Below, one piece after another: positions 50,146 through 61,992 of a DNA stretch of 64,000 bases. The notes beneath the pieces were generated by a model. The model was not told where the DNA came from. It was given only the letters and a program-made list of their open reading frames with translations, and made no database searches. Source of the DNA: Corallococcus sp. NCRR (GTDB taxonomy: Bacteria; Myxococcota; Myxococcia; Myxococcales; Myxococcaceae); NCBI RefSeq assembly GCF_026965535.1, contig NZ_CP114039.1, positions 682,001 through 746,000 of the forward strand, in the 5' to 3' direction. Numbering within the stretch: position 1 is the stretch's first letter; every line of letters begins with the position of its first letter. The translations under genes were made by a program, and so were the position numbers.

Positions 50146-51545
50146 GCGTCCAGAATCTTCCCCGGGTTGAGGATGCCCGCGGGGTCCAGCGCGCGCTTGA
50201 GGGCGCGCAAGAGCTCCATCTCCCCCGGCGCGCGCGTGTAGTCCAGGTAGTCCTTCTTGAGCAGGCCGATGCCGTGCTCGGCGGAGATGCTGCCGCCGTG
50301 CTTGCGCACGAGGTCGAACATGGCGTGGTCGGACTGCTTCGCGTGGGCGAAGAAGTCCGCCTTCTCCACCGCGTCCGGCTTCATCACGTTGACGTGCAGG
50401 TTGCCGTCACCAATGTGGCCGAAGAGGCAGATCTCCCAGCCCGGGTAGCGGCTGGCGAAGACGGCATCCAGCTCCGCGCAGAACGCCTCCAGGTTCGCCA
50501 CCGGCAGGGAGATGTCGTTCTTGTGCAGCACGCCCGTGGCGGAGAGGCTCTCGCTGATGGACTCGCGCAGCGACCACAGCTCCTGCGCCTGCGCGGCGCC
50601 CTGCGCCTGGGTGCCATCGGTGACGAGCCCGCGCTCGAAGAGCGAGCCGAGCCACGCCTCCACCGCCGCCGGGTCGCCGCCCTCGGACTCCACGAGGACG
50701 TAGCAGCCGCTGGGGGCCTCGAAGGGCGAGCGCAGCTTGCGGTGGCGCTGCACGCGGGCCAGGCACTTGTCGGTGAAGAACTCGTAGGCGGAGAGCACCA
50801 GGGGCGCCTGGCGCGCGTCGCGGAACAGCCGCAGCACGGCGGCCACGTCCGGCACCGCGAAGAGGAAGACGTCCTGCTTGCCGGGCAGCCGCGTCAGCTT
50901 GAGCGTAGCCTCCGTGATGACGCCCAGCGTGCCCTCGCTGCCAATGAAGAGCTGGCGCAGGTCCGCGCCGGTGTTGTTCTTCTCCAGCGCGCCGTTGAGC
51001 TCCAGCACCTGCCCCTGCGCCGTCACCACCTGGAGGCCCAGCACCCACTGCCGGGTGAGGCCGTAGCGGATGACCTTCACGCCGCCCGCGTTGGTGGCGA
51101 TGTTGCCGCCCACCGTGCTGCTGCCCTTGGACGCGAAGTCCACCGGCCAGGTGAGCCCGTGCGGCGCGCAGTGCTGGTGCACGGCCTCCGTCACCGCGCC
51201 GGCCTGCACGCGCACGGTGTTGCCCAGGAGGTCCACGGGCTCCATGCGCGTCATCCGCTTGAGCGACAGCACCACCTCGCCGTGCATGGCCACCGCCCCG
51301 CCCGCCAGGCCCGTGCGCCCGCCGGAGGGCACGATGGCCACGCGGTGCTGGTGGCACAGCGCCACGAAGCGGGCCACCTCCTGCGTGGTGCGAGGAAAGG
51401 CCACCGCACCCGGAGCGGGGGCGTACACGCGCGTCCAGTCGCGGCCGTACTCCTGGAGCTCCGCGGGCTCCCGGGTGAGGAAGTCGGCGGGGAAGGACTC
51501 GGCGATGGCGCGGAGGAAGTCGGCGGGCAGCGCGGCGGTGGACAT
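50142..51545 (-). CDS. FAD-linked D-2-hydroxyacid dehydrogenase (D-2-hydroxyglutarate/glycolate oxidase GlcD type)
   Basis: The 467-aa protein has a PCMH-type FAD domain (VAIVPSGGRTGLAGGAVAMHG, ASKGSSTVGGNIATNAGGVKVIRYG, IGSEGTLGVITEATL). The C-terminal FAD-oxidase domain carries GHIGDGNLHVNV and HGGSISAEHGIGLLKKDYL, metal and substrate-binding blocks of D-2HG and D-lactate dehydrogenases. The position tail to tail with serA suggests it reoxidises D-2-hydroxyglutarate made by SerA, a coupling shown in other bacteria; this is inference here. Confidence 0.87.
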   Translation of the reverse strand: MSTAALPADFLRAIAESFPADFLTREPAELQEYGRDWTRVYAPAPGAVAFPRTTQEVARFVALCHQHRVAIVPSGGRTGLAGGAVAMHGEVVLSLKRMTRMEPVDLLGNTVRVQAGAVTEAVHQHCAPHGLTWPVDFASKGSSTVGGNIATNAGGVKVIRYGLTRQWVLGLQVVTAQGQVLELNGALEKNNTGADLRQLFIGSEGTLGVITEATLKLTRLPGKQDVFLFAVPDVAAVLRLFRDARQAPLVLSAYEFFTDKCLARVQRHRKLRSPFEAPSGCYVLVESEGGDPAAVEAWLGSLFERGLVTDGTQAQGAAQAQELWSLRESISESLSATGVLHKNDISLPVANLEAFCAELDAVFASRYPGWEICLFGHIGDGNLHVNVMKPDAVEKADFFAHAKQSDHAMFDLVRKHGGSISAEHGIGLLKKDYLDYTRAPGEMELLRALKRALDPAGILNPGKILDA

Positions 51546-51686
51546 GGCTCCAGGCGTATTGCAGCCCCTGGGGCATGACAAGCCCGGCGGCGGGCCGGTG
51601 CGGGAAACAATCCAAGGAATCCAACGCACTCCGTATAGCGCTCGACGCCGCGCCCCCGTCGCGGCCCTTTCTTCCCGAGGAACCCC

Positions 51687-52025
51687 ATGTCGTCGCTCCG
51701 CGCACTCGCCCTGCTGGCCACCCTGACCCTTGCCCCGGCTTCGGCCCTGGCGGCGCCAGAGGAATCCGTCCCGGGTGTGACCTACGTCTTCGCGACCGTG
51801 GATGCCTACACGGCCGGCGCCGGCCATTTCGTCATCACCGGCGTCCTTCAGGGGGAGAGCGCGCCCCGCACCCTCTACTTCGACGCCCCGGCGTACGACG
51901 GCACGGAGGCGACCCGGTGTGACCGGCTGGCCCTGCTCGCCATGACCCGGCCCGGACGCTTCCACTTCAGCTGGTACAGGGAATACGCCGGCTACTACCC
52001 GACCTGCACGCTGACCCGTCAGTAG
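51687..52025 (+). CDS. Small secreted hypothetical protein
   Basis: The 112-aa protein has a signal peptide (LRALALLATLTLAPASALAAPEE) and a short mature beta-rich domain (TYVFATVDAYTAGAGHFVITG) with two cysteines (TRCDRL, YPTCTL). Function unknown. It lies 14 bp before the MopE-like lipoprotein gene on the same strand. Confidence 0.6.
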   Translation: MSSLRALALLATLTLAPASALAAPEESVPGVTYVFATVDAYTAGAGHFVITGVLQGESAPRTLYFDAPAYDGTEATRCDRLALLAMTRPGRFHFSWYREYAGYYPTCTLTRQ

Positions 52026-52039
52026 CCCCGGCTGCTTCC

Positions 52040-53848
52040 ATGAAGACGCGGGTGCGCATGATGCGGGCATGGGTGTGGCTGGCCCTGGGACTCCAGTTGG
52101 GCTGCGGTGGCGGCAGCGTGGGTCCCCGGGACCTGGACGGTGACGGCCATCCGGCGGCGCTGGACTGCGATGACGCGAACCCCACCCTGTGGCGGTCCGT
52201 CACGGGTTACGCGGACACGGATGGGGACGGCTTCGGCGACGCGGCCCAGCCCGTCACCTGCGTGGGCGACACGACGACGGGGTGGACGCGGGAAGCGGGC
52301 GACTGCGCGCCGGGGGATGCCACCCGCTGGCGCTCCGTGCGGGGCCTGTACCCGGACGCGGACGGGGACGGGGCCACGGGCCCGGGGCCGGTGACGGGCT
52401 GCGTGGGGGACTCGCTCCTGGGCTACCGGGAGCAGGCGGGCCCACCGGACTGCGATGATGGGGACGCCACGGTGTCGGCGCTCGCCCAGGCGTGGGCGGA
52501 TGCGGACCAGGACGGCGTGGGCGCGGGTGAGGCCATCACCTGGTGTCCGAGCCAGGGGCGCTCGCCGCCCCAGGGATACGTGCGCACCTCGGGCGACTGC
52601 GCCCCTCGGGACACCCGCTTCTGGCAACAGCTGCCCTTCACGCACCGGGACGAGGACGGGGACGGCTTCACCGTGGCGCAGGAAGGCACCGTGTGCGCGG
52701 GCGAGCACCTGCCCGCGGGATACGACACCGTGCCCGGCCCCGCCGACTGTGACGACCACCAGGCCCGGCGCACCGTGAGGGTCGAGCGCTGGTGGGATGT
52801 GGATGGGGACGGCTACGGCGACGGAGGCCCCATGCTTCGCTGCGTGGATCCGGAGGAGTCCGTGCCGGGAGAGACCTTCCGGGGCGGGGACTGCGCGCCG
52901 GGCGACAGCACCCGCTGGCAGCCGCAGGCCTACGCCTCGAGGGACGCCGACGGCGACGGCTACCTGTCCCCGGCGACGGGCGAGGTCTGCAGCGGCTTCT
53001 GGCTGCCCCAGGGCTACTCCCAGTCCGTGCGGAATGACGACTGCGACGACGGGAACGCGGCGCTCTTCCGCGCCTGGAGCGTCCACGCGGACGTGGATGG
53101 GGACGGCGTGGGTTCCGGCGCGGCGGCTTCCGTCTGCGGTACGGCGGCCGTGCCCGGGGGTTACTCCACGCAGGCCACGGACTGCGCGCCCCAGGACGCC
53201 ACCGCGTGGCGGATGCTGGGCTTCACCCACCGCGACGCCGACGGCGACACGTACACCGTGGCGCAGACGGGCGAGCTGTGCGCGGGAACGGCCCTGCCCG
53301 CCGGCTACGGCACGAAGCCGCTGTCGGGCGAAGACTGCGACGACACGAACGCCGCCGCGTACCGCAACGTGACGGCCTACGCGGACACGGACGGGGACGG
53401 CGTGGGCGCGGGAGCATCAACGCTCCTTTGCACCAACGGACAGGTCCCCAGCCCCTGGTCCGCCAGCGACACGGACTGCGACGCGCAGGACGCGGCGCGC
53501 TGGCAGGACCTGGAGGCCACCCACGCGGACCACGACGGGGACGGCTTCACCGCGCCCATCCCCGCGCAGCGCTTCTGCACTGGAAAGGCCCTGCCCCCGC
53601 CCTACTTCGCCAAGGCCGTGGGCAATGACTGCGATGACGCGGACGCGGACCGCTACCGGTGGCTCGCCCTCTACCGCGACCAGGACGGCGACGGCGTCGG
53701 GGCCACGCCCCGGCAGATGATGTGCCTCGGCGCGTCGGCGGCGCTCGCCGGCTGGTCGAAGTATGGGGATGACTCGGATGACAACGACGCCGCCGTCCAG
53801 ACGGATGAAGCCACCGAGGAGGAGCTGAGCCTCATCCTGGACCTGTAG
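52040..53848 (+). CDS. Lipoprotein with about twelve MopE-type metal-binding repeats
   Basis: The 602-aa lipoprotein (LGLQLGCGGG) is built almost wholly of repeats of about 48 residues, each with DxDGDG (calcium-loop-like) and a C-x-D-D or D-C-A-P unit (for example DTDGDGFGD, then DCAPGDATRW). Twelve DxDGDG-like loops can be counted from residue 30 to 570, one changed to DADGDT. This is the putative metal-binding motif family that includes Methylococcus MopE, a surface copper-binding protein, and resembles thrombospondin type 3 repeats. Calcium or copper binding at the cell surface is likely. Confidence 0.82.
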   Translation: MKTRVRMMRAWVWLALGLQLGCGGGSVGPRDLDGDGHPAALDCDDANPTLWRSVTGYADTDGDGFGDAAQPVTCVGDTTTGWTREAGDCAPGDATRWRSVRGLYPDADGDGATGPGPVTGCVGDSLLGYREQAGPPDCDDGDATVSALAQAWADADQDGVGAGEAITWCPSQGRSPPQGYVRTSGDCAPRDTRFWQQLPFTHRDEDGDGFTVAQEGTVCAGEHLPAGYDTVPGPADCDDHQARRTVRVERWWDVDGDGYGDGGPMLRCVDPEESVPGETFRGGDCAPGDSTRWQPQAYASRDADGDGYLSPATGEVCSGFWLPQGYSQSVRNDDCDDGNAALFRAWSVHADVDGDGVGSGAAASVCGTAAVPGGYSTQATDCAPQDATAWRMLGFTHRDADGDTYTVAQTGELCAGTALPAGYGTKPLSGEDCDDTNAAAYRNVTAYADTDGDGVGAGASTLLCTNGQVPSPWSASDTDCDAQDAARWQDLEATHADHDGDGFTAPIPAQRFCTGKALPPPYFAKAVGNDCDDADADRYRWLALYRDQDGDGVGATPRQMMCLGASAALAGWSKYGDDSDDNDAAVQTDEATEEELSLILDL

Positions 53849-53853
53849 GGCCG

Positions 53854-54714
53854 CTATTCCTTCAGGAAGGCCAGCAGTGCTCCGTTGATGACGTCCTTGT
53901 TGACGGAGCACATGCCGTGGCTGAAGCTCGGGAAGACCTGGAGCTTCGCGCCCTTCACGAGCGTGGCGGTGATACGCCCCCCGCCGTCGATGGGGACGAT
54001 CTGGTCGTCATCGCCGTGCATCACCAGCGTGGGCACGTCGAAGCGGGCCAGGTCCGCGCGGAAGTCCGTCTCGGAGAAGGCCTTCACGCAGTCGTACTCG
54101 GCCTTGAGGCTCCCCATCGCCCCCTGGAGGCAGAAGCTCTCGCGCAGCCCTTCCGACACCTTCGCGCCTGGCCGGTTGAAGCCGTAGAACGCCAGGCTCA
54201 GCTCCTTGAAGAAGCTGGAGCGGTCCCCGCGCACGCCCGCGCGAATGTCGTCGAAGACCTTCATGGGCAGGCCGTTGGGGTGCCAGTCTGTTTTAAGCAT
54301 GATGGGCGGCACGGCGCTGATGAGCACCGCCTTCGCTACGCGCCCGGTGCCATGGCGCCCGATGTAGCGCGCCACCTCCCCCCCGCCCGTGGAGTGGCCC
54401 ACGTGGACGGCCTTGCGCAGGTCCAGCGCGGAGGTCAGCGCCGCGAGGTCGTCCGCATACGTGTCCATGTCGTGGCCATCCCACGGCTGCGACGAGCGCC
54501 CGTGTCCCCGGCGGTCATGGGCGATGGTGCGGTAGCCCCGCTCGGACAGGAACAGCATCTGGTCCTCGAAGGCGTCGGACGTGAGCGGCCAGCCGTGCGA
54601 GAAGACGACGGGCTGCCCGTCCCGGGGACCCCAGTCCTTGAAGTACAGCTGCGTGCCATCGCGCGTGGTGAGGAAGCTGCCGGAAATCCGCCCCGTCTGC
54701 GTTTCGCTGGCCAT
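53854..54714 (-). CDS. Alpha/beta hydrolase (non-heme chloroperoxidase-like)
   Basis: The 286-aa protein starts at MASETQTG. It has [13 protein letters not shown] (oxyanion region), the nucleophile elbow GHSTGGGE (Ser108), the acid Asp in [10 protein letters not shown] and the catalytic His in [28 protein letters not shown] is typical of cofactor-free chloroperoxidase/arylesterase members. It probably hydrolyses esters or lactones; the natural substrate is unknown. It is convergent with the MopE-like gene (5-bp gap). Confidence 0.9.
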   Translation of the reverse strand: MASETQTGRISGSFLTTRDGTQLYFKDWGPRDGQPVVFSHGWPLTSDAFEDQMLFLSERGYRTIAHDRRGHGRSSQPWDGHDMDTYADDLAALTSALDLRKAVHVGHSTGGGEVARYIGRHGTGRVAKAVLISAVPPIMLKTDWHPNGLPMKVFDDIRAGVRGDRSSFFKELSLAFYGFNRPGAKVSEGLRESFCLQGAMGSLKAEYDCVKAFSETDFRADLARFDVPTLVMHGDDDQIVPIDGGGRITATLVKGAKLQVFPSFSHGMCSVNKDVINGALLAFLKE

Positions 54715-54833
54715 GTGCCCGCCCTTCGCTGTGGAAGACCGCAGTCCACGAGGGTGCTCATCGCACCAGGATCCAGGCATTGCCCCCGGGGTTGAGCCCC
54801 CCCGCGCGTCCCCTGACGTTGGACGGTCTGAAA

Positions 54834-55589
54834 TCAAGGCGCCGAACGTCCGCCGATCTCTGGAAAGCGCTCGTACGTCCGCTTGAGCGTCTCCAGGTGG
54901 GCAGGATTGTCGTAGTCGAGCGGTGCATCCGTGAGCTGCACGACCCAGCCCCCCGATGCCGTACGCCGCGCCCGCCCAAGCAAGTCTGCGTCAAGAGCAC
55001 GTTCGGGAAACCCGATGGCACGTGCGGCAGCGGCGGACCAGAAGTTCAGCCACCCCAGCCACTGAGGAATCTCGGGCGAGCGGAGTCGCGCTGGAGGGGT
55101 GAGCATGGGAAGCCCACGGGGTGAGCGCTCCGACCCGTGAGCCGAGCCGCGCAACTGCTGCGCGACTTCCGAACCATAGCCCTCCGGCGATACATGCCCC
55201 CAGAACGCACGAGCGCCTTCGGCGATGCCCTCCAGCACATTCGCTGCTGCCGCGGTAACGGTCGCATCCAGCGGAAGCCTCGCATGGATATCGAGCAGTG
55301 CCTGACCGCCTGGGGCCTGACTCGGAGGCGTTCTCAACCCGCTAATCGTCACGGGGGAACTCTCGTCGCCATTGCACAGCATCGGGAACCTCCCGCGTGT
55401 TGCCGCCTCGGCGAGCCAGGCATCGCGCCGCGGTAATTCGACCGGGCGCCCGCCCTTCCCGATTTCCCACTCCAGGCGCAAACCTGGAAGGGCCCGCTCG
55501 ATTCCATGGACAACAGCGGGTGTGCGGCCATCGTCAGCTACGAGTTCAGGCGCGTAGACCGCGAAATGGAGACGAGCCTGCATGCTCAT
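54834..55589 (-). CDS. Immunity protein candidate (Imm52/DUF5953-like)
   Basis: The 251-aa cytosolic protein has an N-terminal [21 protein letters not shown], a middle [14 protein letters not shown] and a C-terminal [23 protein letters not shown]. These resemble the Imm52/DUF5953 family found beside myxobacterial toxins (assignment from memory). The start at ATG 55589 overlaps the toxin stop by 4 nt; a GTG at 55598 is the alternative. Its position directly after a nuclease-type lipoprotein toxin gene supports an immunity role. Confidence 0.7.
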   Translation of the reverse strand: MSMQARLHFAVYAPELVADDGRTPAVVHGIERALPGLRLEWEIGKGGRPVELPRRDAWLAEAATRGRFPMLCNGDESSPVTISGLRTPPSQAPGGQALLDIHARLPLDATVTAAAANVLEGIAEGARAFWGHVSPEGYGSEVAQQLRGSAHGSERSPRGLPMLTPPARLRSPEIPQWLGWLNFWSAAAARAIGFPERALDADLLGRARRTASGGWVVQLTDAPLDYDNPAHLETLKRTYERFPEIGGRSAP

Positions 55590-56509
55590 CGTTTGCACTC
55601 CGTGACGACGAGATGGGGTTCAAGGTCGGGAGCGAGATCCAGCAGCGCTTTCTTGTGCGCGGCGCTGCTCACCCCAACGACGAAACCGTATCCGCAGTTC
55701 CGCGCAATCTCGCGATCTTCCCTGAACTCCGCCACCTGATCTTCAATCACCTGATCCCGGAGGAAGACACTGTACGTGTCGAACTGGTCGGTCTTGATCT
55801 CCCACAGTACGCGCGCGCCGACTTGCAGCGCATCGAAGTGCTTTCCGCCAACGAGCACGTCCATGCCGGGATAACGGTTGGGCGGAATCCTATCGGCACA
55901 TGTGTTGTGCGCGTCATCGCCACCTCGGTGCTTCACCGGAATGGGCTCGCAGCTGGCGTGGCGCGTCCGGTCCACAGGCATCGGCGGCACTGGGGGTCGC
56001 CAGTCCTGCCCCGCTGGCTCCGGTTCCAACTTGGGCTTCCGTTCCGTCATGGCCGCGCGAGGCGCTCTTTTCGCTCCTCGCGCGGCGCCTGCTTCCTCGG
56101 GATAGAGGTGCCGCAACTCATATGCATCCAGTTCCTCCTTGATGGCGACGGCGACGACCACCACCCCAAGGACGATCACCGCACCCACGACGATCTCAGG
56201 CGCCGCCAGCACGCAGAACCCGATTCCTACGGCAGCGGCGCCAGCGGAGGCGACCGCGCACCTTCCCGTGGTGTCGTGGAACTCAATCCGGTCATGGTCG
56301 AGGGCCTGATAGCACCTCTCCACCATCACGGGCCAAGGCTGGGAAGCCTCTCGGACAACGCACTGCCCATCGTCTCTCCAGGGCAGCGCCGCCGCTCGCT
56401 GGAGATTGATGACTCTCTTGTTCCGGCTTTCGTGGGCCCCCGTTGGCGGTGCCGACGAGGCGCACGCAGAAAGGAACGTCAGGAGTGCGATGCTAGCGAG
56501 AATGCGCAT
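55586..56509 (-). CDS. SitA-like lipoprotein toxin with PD-(D/E)XK nuclease-like C-terminus
   Basis: The 307-aa protein has a lipobox (LSAC, Cys16), an N-terminal region with cysteines, a long hydrophobic hairpin (about residues 84-124, AAAVGIGFCVLAAPEIVVGA and on) that could aid membrane passage, a Pro/charged linker and a C-terminal domain. The domain contains HFDAL (Asp226) and WEIKTD (Glu237, Lys239), the D...ExK core of PD-(D/E)XK nucleases. Related myxobacterial proteins carry DUF6310. It is preceded by a DUF4375 gene (49 bp) and followed by the immunity gene with ATGA overlap, a sitBAI-like layout. Confidence 0.68.
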   Translation of the reverse strand: MRILASIALLTFLSACASSAPPTGAHESRNKRVINLQRAAALPWRDDGQCVVREASQPWPVMVERCYQALDHDRIEFHDTTGRCAVASAGAAAVGIGFCVLAAPEIVVGAVIVLGVVVVAVAIKEELDAYELRHLYPEEAGAARGAKRAPRAAMTERKPKLEPEPAGQDWRPPVPPMPVDRTRHASCEPIPVKHRGGDDAHNTCADRIPPNRYPGMDVLVGGKHFDALQVGARVLWEIKTDQFDTYSVFLRDQVIEDQVAEFREDREIARNCGYGFVVGVSSAAHKKALLDLAPDLEPHLVVTECKR

Positions 56510-56558
56510 GAGCAGGGCCTTTGTGCCGGGTCAGGGAGCTGTCTGAAGCCCCCGACAC

Positions 56559-57074
56559 TCAGTCCCGGAAGAACTCGGAGGGGTGCGAGTCGATATAGCG
56601 AAGAAAACAGGCCTCAAGCTTCTCCTCCCCCTGGAGCTGTTCGCTCAGTAGGCCGAGATGCGCGTCGATCCACGCTCGCGGCTTCGTGTCGAGGATGCGC
56701 CGTCGCGCCTCGAGCGTTCCGGGAGGGCGCGAGCCAAAGAGCACGTCGACTCCCCTTCTCACCAGAGCGACATGCTCGGCGGCGCCAAGTTCCTCGAAAC
56801 TCCGCAGGACGAACTCCACCGAGGAAGGAGCGAAGTTGTAAAGGGCCTGATCCAACCCACCGTTTCCGATGTCCCGGATGAAGAAGGTTGTGAGGGCCAG
56901 CACCTGTTGGCCGTGCGTTCCTTCGACAGCGTCATGTCCCCAGGCAGGCTCCATGAGCCGCCACAGCCGCTCCTCCACCGGAAGCGCTTCGACGCTCGCA
57001 CGCGGCAGCCGCGTATCCTTCCCAGACACCAATGGCGCCTCCCGTTCACGGTCCAGGCCGTACGGGTTCCTCAC
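56559..57074 (-). CDS. DUF4375 (DMP19-like) protein
   Basis: The 171-aa protein has the DUF4375 core: LTTFFIRDIGNGGLDQALYNFAPS, then helices FVLRSFEELGAAEHVALVRRGVDVLFG. DMP19-type proteins mimic DNA or bind DNA-binding proteins in some bacteria, and DUF4375 is frequent in toxin-immunity neighbourhoods. The start is uncertain: GTG 57074 is used, but a GTG further in is possible. It is the first gene of the toxin cassette on the minus strand and may be an accessory or second immunity protein. Confidence 0.65.
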   Translation of the reverse strand: MRNPYGLDREREAPLVSGKDTRLPRASVEALPVEERLWRLMEPAWGHDAVEGTHGQQVLALTTFFIRDIGNGGLDQALYNFAPSSVEFVLRSFEELGAAEHVALVRRGVDVLFGSRPPGTLEARRRILDTKPRAWIDAHLGLLSEQLQGEEKLEACFLRYIDSHPSEFFRD

Positions 57075-57105
57075 ATATCAGGCGTCCGGGAGAGAGCGAC
57101 GACAA

Positions 57106-57134
57106 GCGGCCCGGGCAACAGGTCCCCGGGCCGC
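57106..57134 (-). terminator. Hairpin after the cytochrome-like gene
   Basis: GCGGCCCGGG and CCCGGGCCGC form a perfect 10-bp stem with a 9-nt loop, 15 bp past the stop codon of the minus-strand gene ending at 57149. The following tract is only weakly T-rich. Confidence 0.6.
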
Positions 57135-57148
57135 CGGGTGTCCTTCCG

Positions 57149-59953
<2,805 letters not shown>

Positions 59954-60058
59954 GGAAGTCTCTCGGGGAAAGGGGGGCTGGGGGGCCCCTGCTTCACTGT
60001 AGTTGTGGCGTCTGACCTCGACTCCATCCCTCTGTACGCAGTGAAGGGCGTTCCCTGG

Positions 60059-60114
60059 TCGCGGACCGCCGTCAACGAGGCCAGTCGAGCAGGAGCCGGT
60101 CGGCGGCATCCTGC
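60059..60114 (+). repeat. 56-bp direct repeat, left copy
   Basis: Fifty-four of 56 bases match 62971-63026 in the same orientation. The right copy contains the last 44 coding bases (ending DAADWLLRDWPR) and stop codon of the gene at 62983, so this left copy is a detached 3' end of that gene. It marks the left border of the island. Confidence 0.9.
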
Positions 60115-60284
60115 AAGGCCTTGGGGAGGCCGACCAACACCTTCCCACCTCATCTTCAGGGTTTGCTGCGATAGGGGCTCAGAGATGAGGCGCGGCGCGT
60201 CCCGGGTTCAAGACTGGCCCGCCAGGCCCTGTCTGATGCATGGGTACTATCCGGGTGTTGTCTCCTCCAAGGAGGCAGGCCGGG

Positions 60285-60586
60285 ATGATGCGCTACGAGT
60301 TGAACGAGCGGCAGTGGAGGGCTTTGGCCCCTCTGCTGCCGCACCAGGGATGAGGCGGGGCGTGGAGCGACCACCGCACAGTGCTCAATGGGATTCTTTG
60401 GCGCCTACACACGGGCGCCGGCGAGACCTGCCCTCGCGTTACGGGCCCTGGTAGACCGTCTACGACCGTTTCGTGCGCTGGCGCAAGGACGGCACCTGGC
60501 TGCGGCTGGTGCAAAAACTCCAGGCAGCTACGGGCTCAGGACGAATTGGACCTGAGCGTCCTCTTCGTCGACTCCACCGTCGTCAG
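60285..60586 (+). mobile_element. Broken IS5-family transposase remnant
   Basis: The reading starts MMRYELNERQWRALAPLLPH then stops at 60351. Fragments in other frames continue with the family pattern: DHRTVLNGILWRLHTGA, LPSRYGPW, TVYDRFVRWRKDGTWLRLVQ and DELDLSVLFVDSTVV, with a TAG and several frameshifts between. The N-terminal third of an IS5-type (IS1182/ISL3-like DDE) transposase is recognisable; the DDE core is missing. Non-functional. Confidence 0.8.
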
Positions 60587-60778
60587 CGCCCCGGACGGCC
60601 CCTGGCCCGCATCGGCGCGGGCCTGCCTCACCCAGATTTCAAAGGCGCTGCGCGTCAGGTCCAGGTCCTTGGCCACCTGCGCCCGGGACTTGCCCTCCTC
60701 CAGCGCCAGATTCACCGCTCGGGCTTTGAACTCCGGCGTGTACGTCCTGCGCTCTCGTCTCGGCATCGTCGTGGACAT
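60536..60778 (-). mobile_element. Truncated IS3-family OrfA
   Basis: The 80-aa ORF has an IS3 OrfA helix-turn-helix start: MPRRERRTYTPEFKARAVNL, then EEGKSRAQVAKDLDLTRSAF. After GALTTVE the frame runs into the IS5 remnant on the other strand, so the leucine-zipper end and all of OrfB are gone. The junction falls within a short sequence (CTCCACCGTCGT, about 60569-60580) that makes sense in both elements. Non-functional. Confidence 0.82.
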
Positions 60779-60800
60779 CCTTCGGTCACCTCATCTCGGG

Positions 60801-60825
60801 TGTCCACAAAGTCCGGGGAGGATCA
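60801..60825 (-). repeat. Left terminal inverted repeat of the IS3-family element
   Basis: Read on the minus strand it begins TGATCCTCCCCGGACTTTGT, the usual IS3-group end, 23 bp upstream of the OrfA start. The matching right end was lost in the deletion that fused this IS to the IS5 remnant. Confidence 0.7.
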
Positions 60826-61240
60826 CTGTGCCGACGTACTAGTGGACCAGCGAGCACACCACTCAGCGGAAAGTGGGCAAGGAACTCCGACTACCGCCTC
60901 ATTGAGTGCTGAGGTGCCGTCCTCCGCAGTTTGGAGGGAGCAGTACCTCTTGGACACGCGATCTGCTGGTTCGTGATGTGGAGAGGCGAAGCCAAGTACG
61001 CGCCTCGTCCATGGAGTCACTCCCTTCATCAAGGGACAGGCGCCCATCGTGAAACAGCACGGGACAGACCTGTGGTTACTCTGCGTGCGCCGCCCCACAC
61101 TATGGGATGAATCATTTTCGACCCGGTCGAGCAACTTGCGCACGCCGCATTCCGATAACTAGGTCTACGGTCCCTCGGCTGTCCCTCAGGCACACGGGCC
61201 TTGCATGATTGTCAGTGCCACATGCTAAGACTCGTTTTTC
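60826..61240. other. 415-bp region upstream of the Panacea operon
   Basis: It contains no convincing gene; a minus-strand ORF (60823-61143) has no recognisable features. The last 40 bp hold TTGCAT (61201-61206) and an extended -10-like TGCTAAGAC 8-9 nt before the ATG at 61241, and no Shine-Dalgarno, which would fit a leaderless transcript. Confidence 0.4.
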
Positions 61241-61987
61241 ATGGCTGGCGACATTCCTGGAAGCCGACTTCCAGAACTGGTGCAGCTCATTTGCTCCTGG
61301 GCTGCGGTACGAGGGGAGGAACTCACCAAGCTACGGCTCGTGAAGTTCCTCTACCTAGCCGACCTCTACCATGCGCGAAAAACAGGGGGACGAACCCTAA
61401 CCGGGTGGCCGTGGAGGTTTGTCAGCTTCGGGCCCTATTGTGCCGAGTCGCTGCATGCGGTCGATCAAGCCCATGCACTAGGACTGATTTTTCGCCGGAG
61501 TTACGAGTCCAAGTACACGAACGACGAGCAGTTCGTTTACGGAGGAAAGGTCGCGCAAAGCGAGCTGCCAATCGAGGCCTTGGTCGACGCCTTCTCCACT
61601 TACACCACGGTGATGCTGAAGCAGGCCGTGAGAAAATGGGGGGACGATACTGCTGGGCTCCTTACTCACGTGTACTTCGAGACGGAACCCATGGAGGACA
61701 TCGAACCCTCCAATTTTCTGGACTTCCGGAAGGCAGTCCCTCCTCCAAAGGTTGAACGGGTGCCCGCCGTGAACCTTTCTACCGCCAAAAAGAAGAAGGC
61801 CCTTGAGCTGATTGCCTCGCTGACAAAGCGCTCAAGGACTGATGCGCAAACCACTCCGCTGGATACGGGACCGCACGACGAAGCATTCCTGCAGGCAGTC
61901 AATATCGAGGATGTCAGCGACGGCCTGCCGGAGTTTTCAGGGGTCGTCGTTTTCGGCGATCTGCGCCAACCCAATGGGGACTCCTGA
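61241..61987 (+). CDS. Panacea/SocA-like (DUF4065) domain protein, antitoxin candidate
   Basis: The 248-aa protein has in its first 150 residues the Panacea pattern: ELTKLRLVKFLYLADLYHAR, then TGWPWRFVSFGPYCAESL and helices typical of the SocA/GepA-like domain. This domain occurs in antitoxins of PanAT systems and in SocA. The C-terminal 90 residues, after a Pro-rich linker (VPPPKVERVPAVN) and a basic AKKKKAL helix, are not recognised. Base composition is clearly less GC-rich than the surroundings, with rare codons. No ribosome-binding site is visible. The next gene starts 5 bp after its stop. Confidence 0.65.
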   Translation: MAGDIPGSRLPELVQLICSWAAVRGEELTKLRLVKFLYLADLYHARKTGGRTLTGWPWRFVSFGPYCAESLHAVDQAHALGLIFRRSYESKYTNDEQFVYGGKVAQSELPIEALVDAFSTYTTVMLKQAVRKWGDDTAGLLTHVYFETEPMEDIEPSNFLDFRKAVPPPKVERVPAVNLSTAKKKKALELIASLTKRSRTDAQTTPLDTGPHDEAFLQAVNIEDVSDGLPEFSGVVVFGDLRQPNGDS

Positions 61988-61992
61988 CCACC

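Noticed and set aside
60823..61143. Minus-strand 106-codon frame upstream of the Panacea gene
   Set aside because: No recognisable domain, no ribosome-binding site, and it starts within IS-scar flanking DNA; treated as non-coding.
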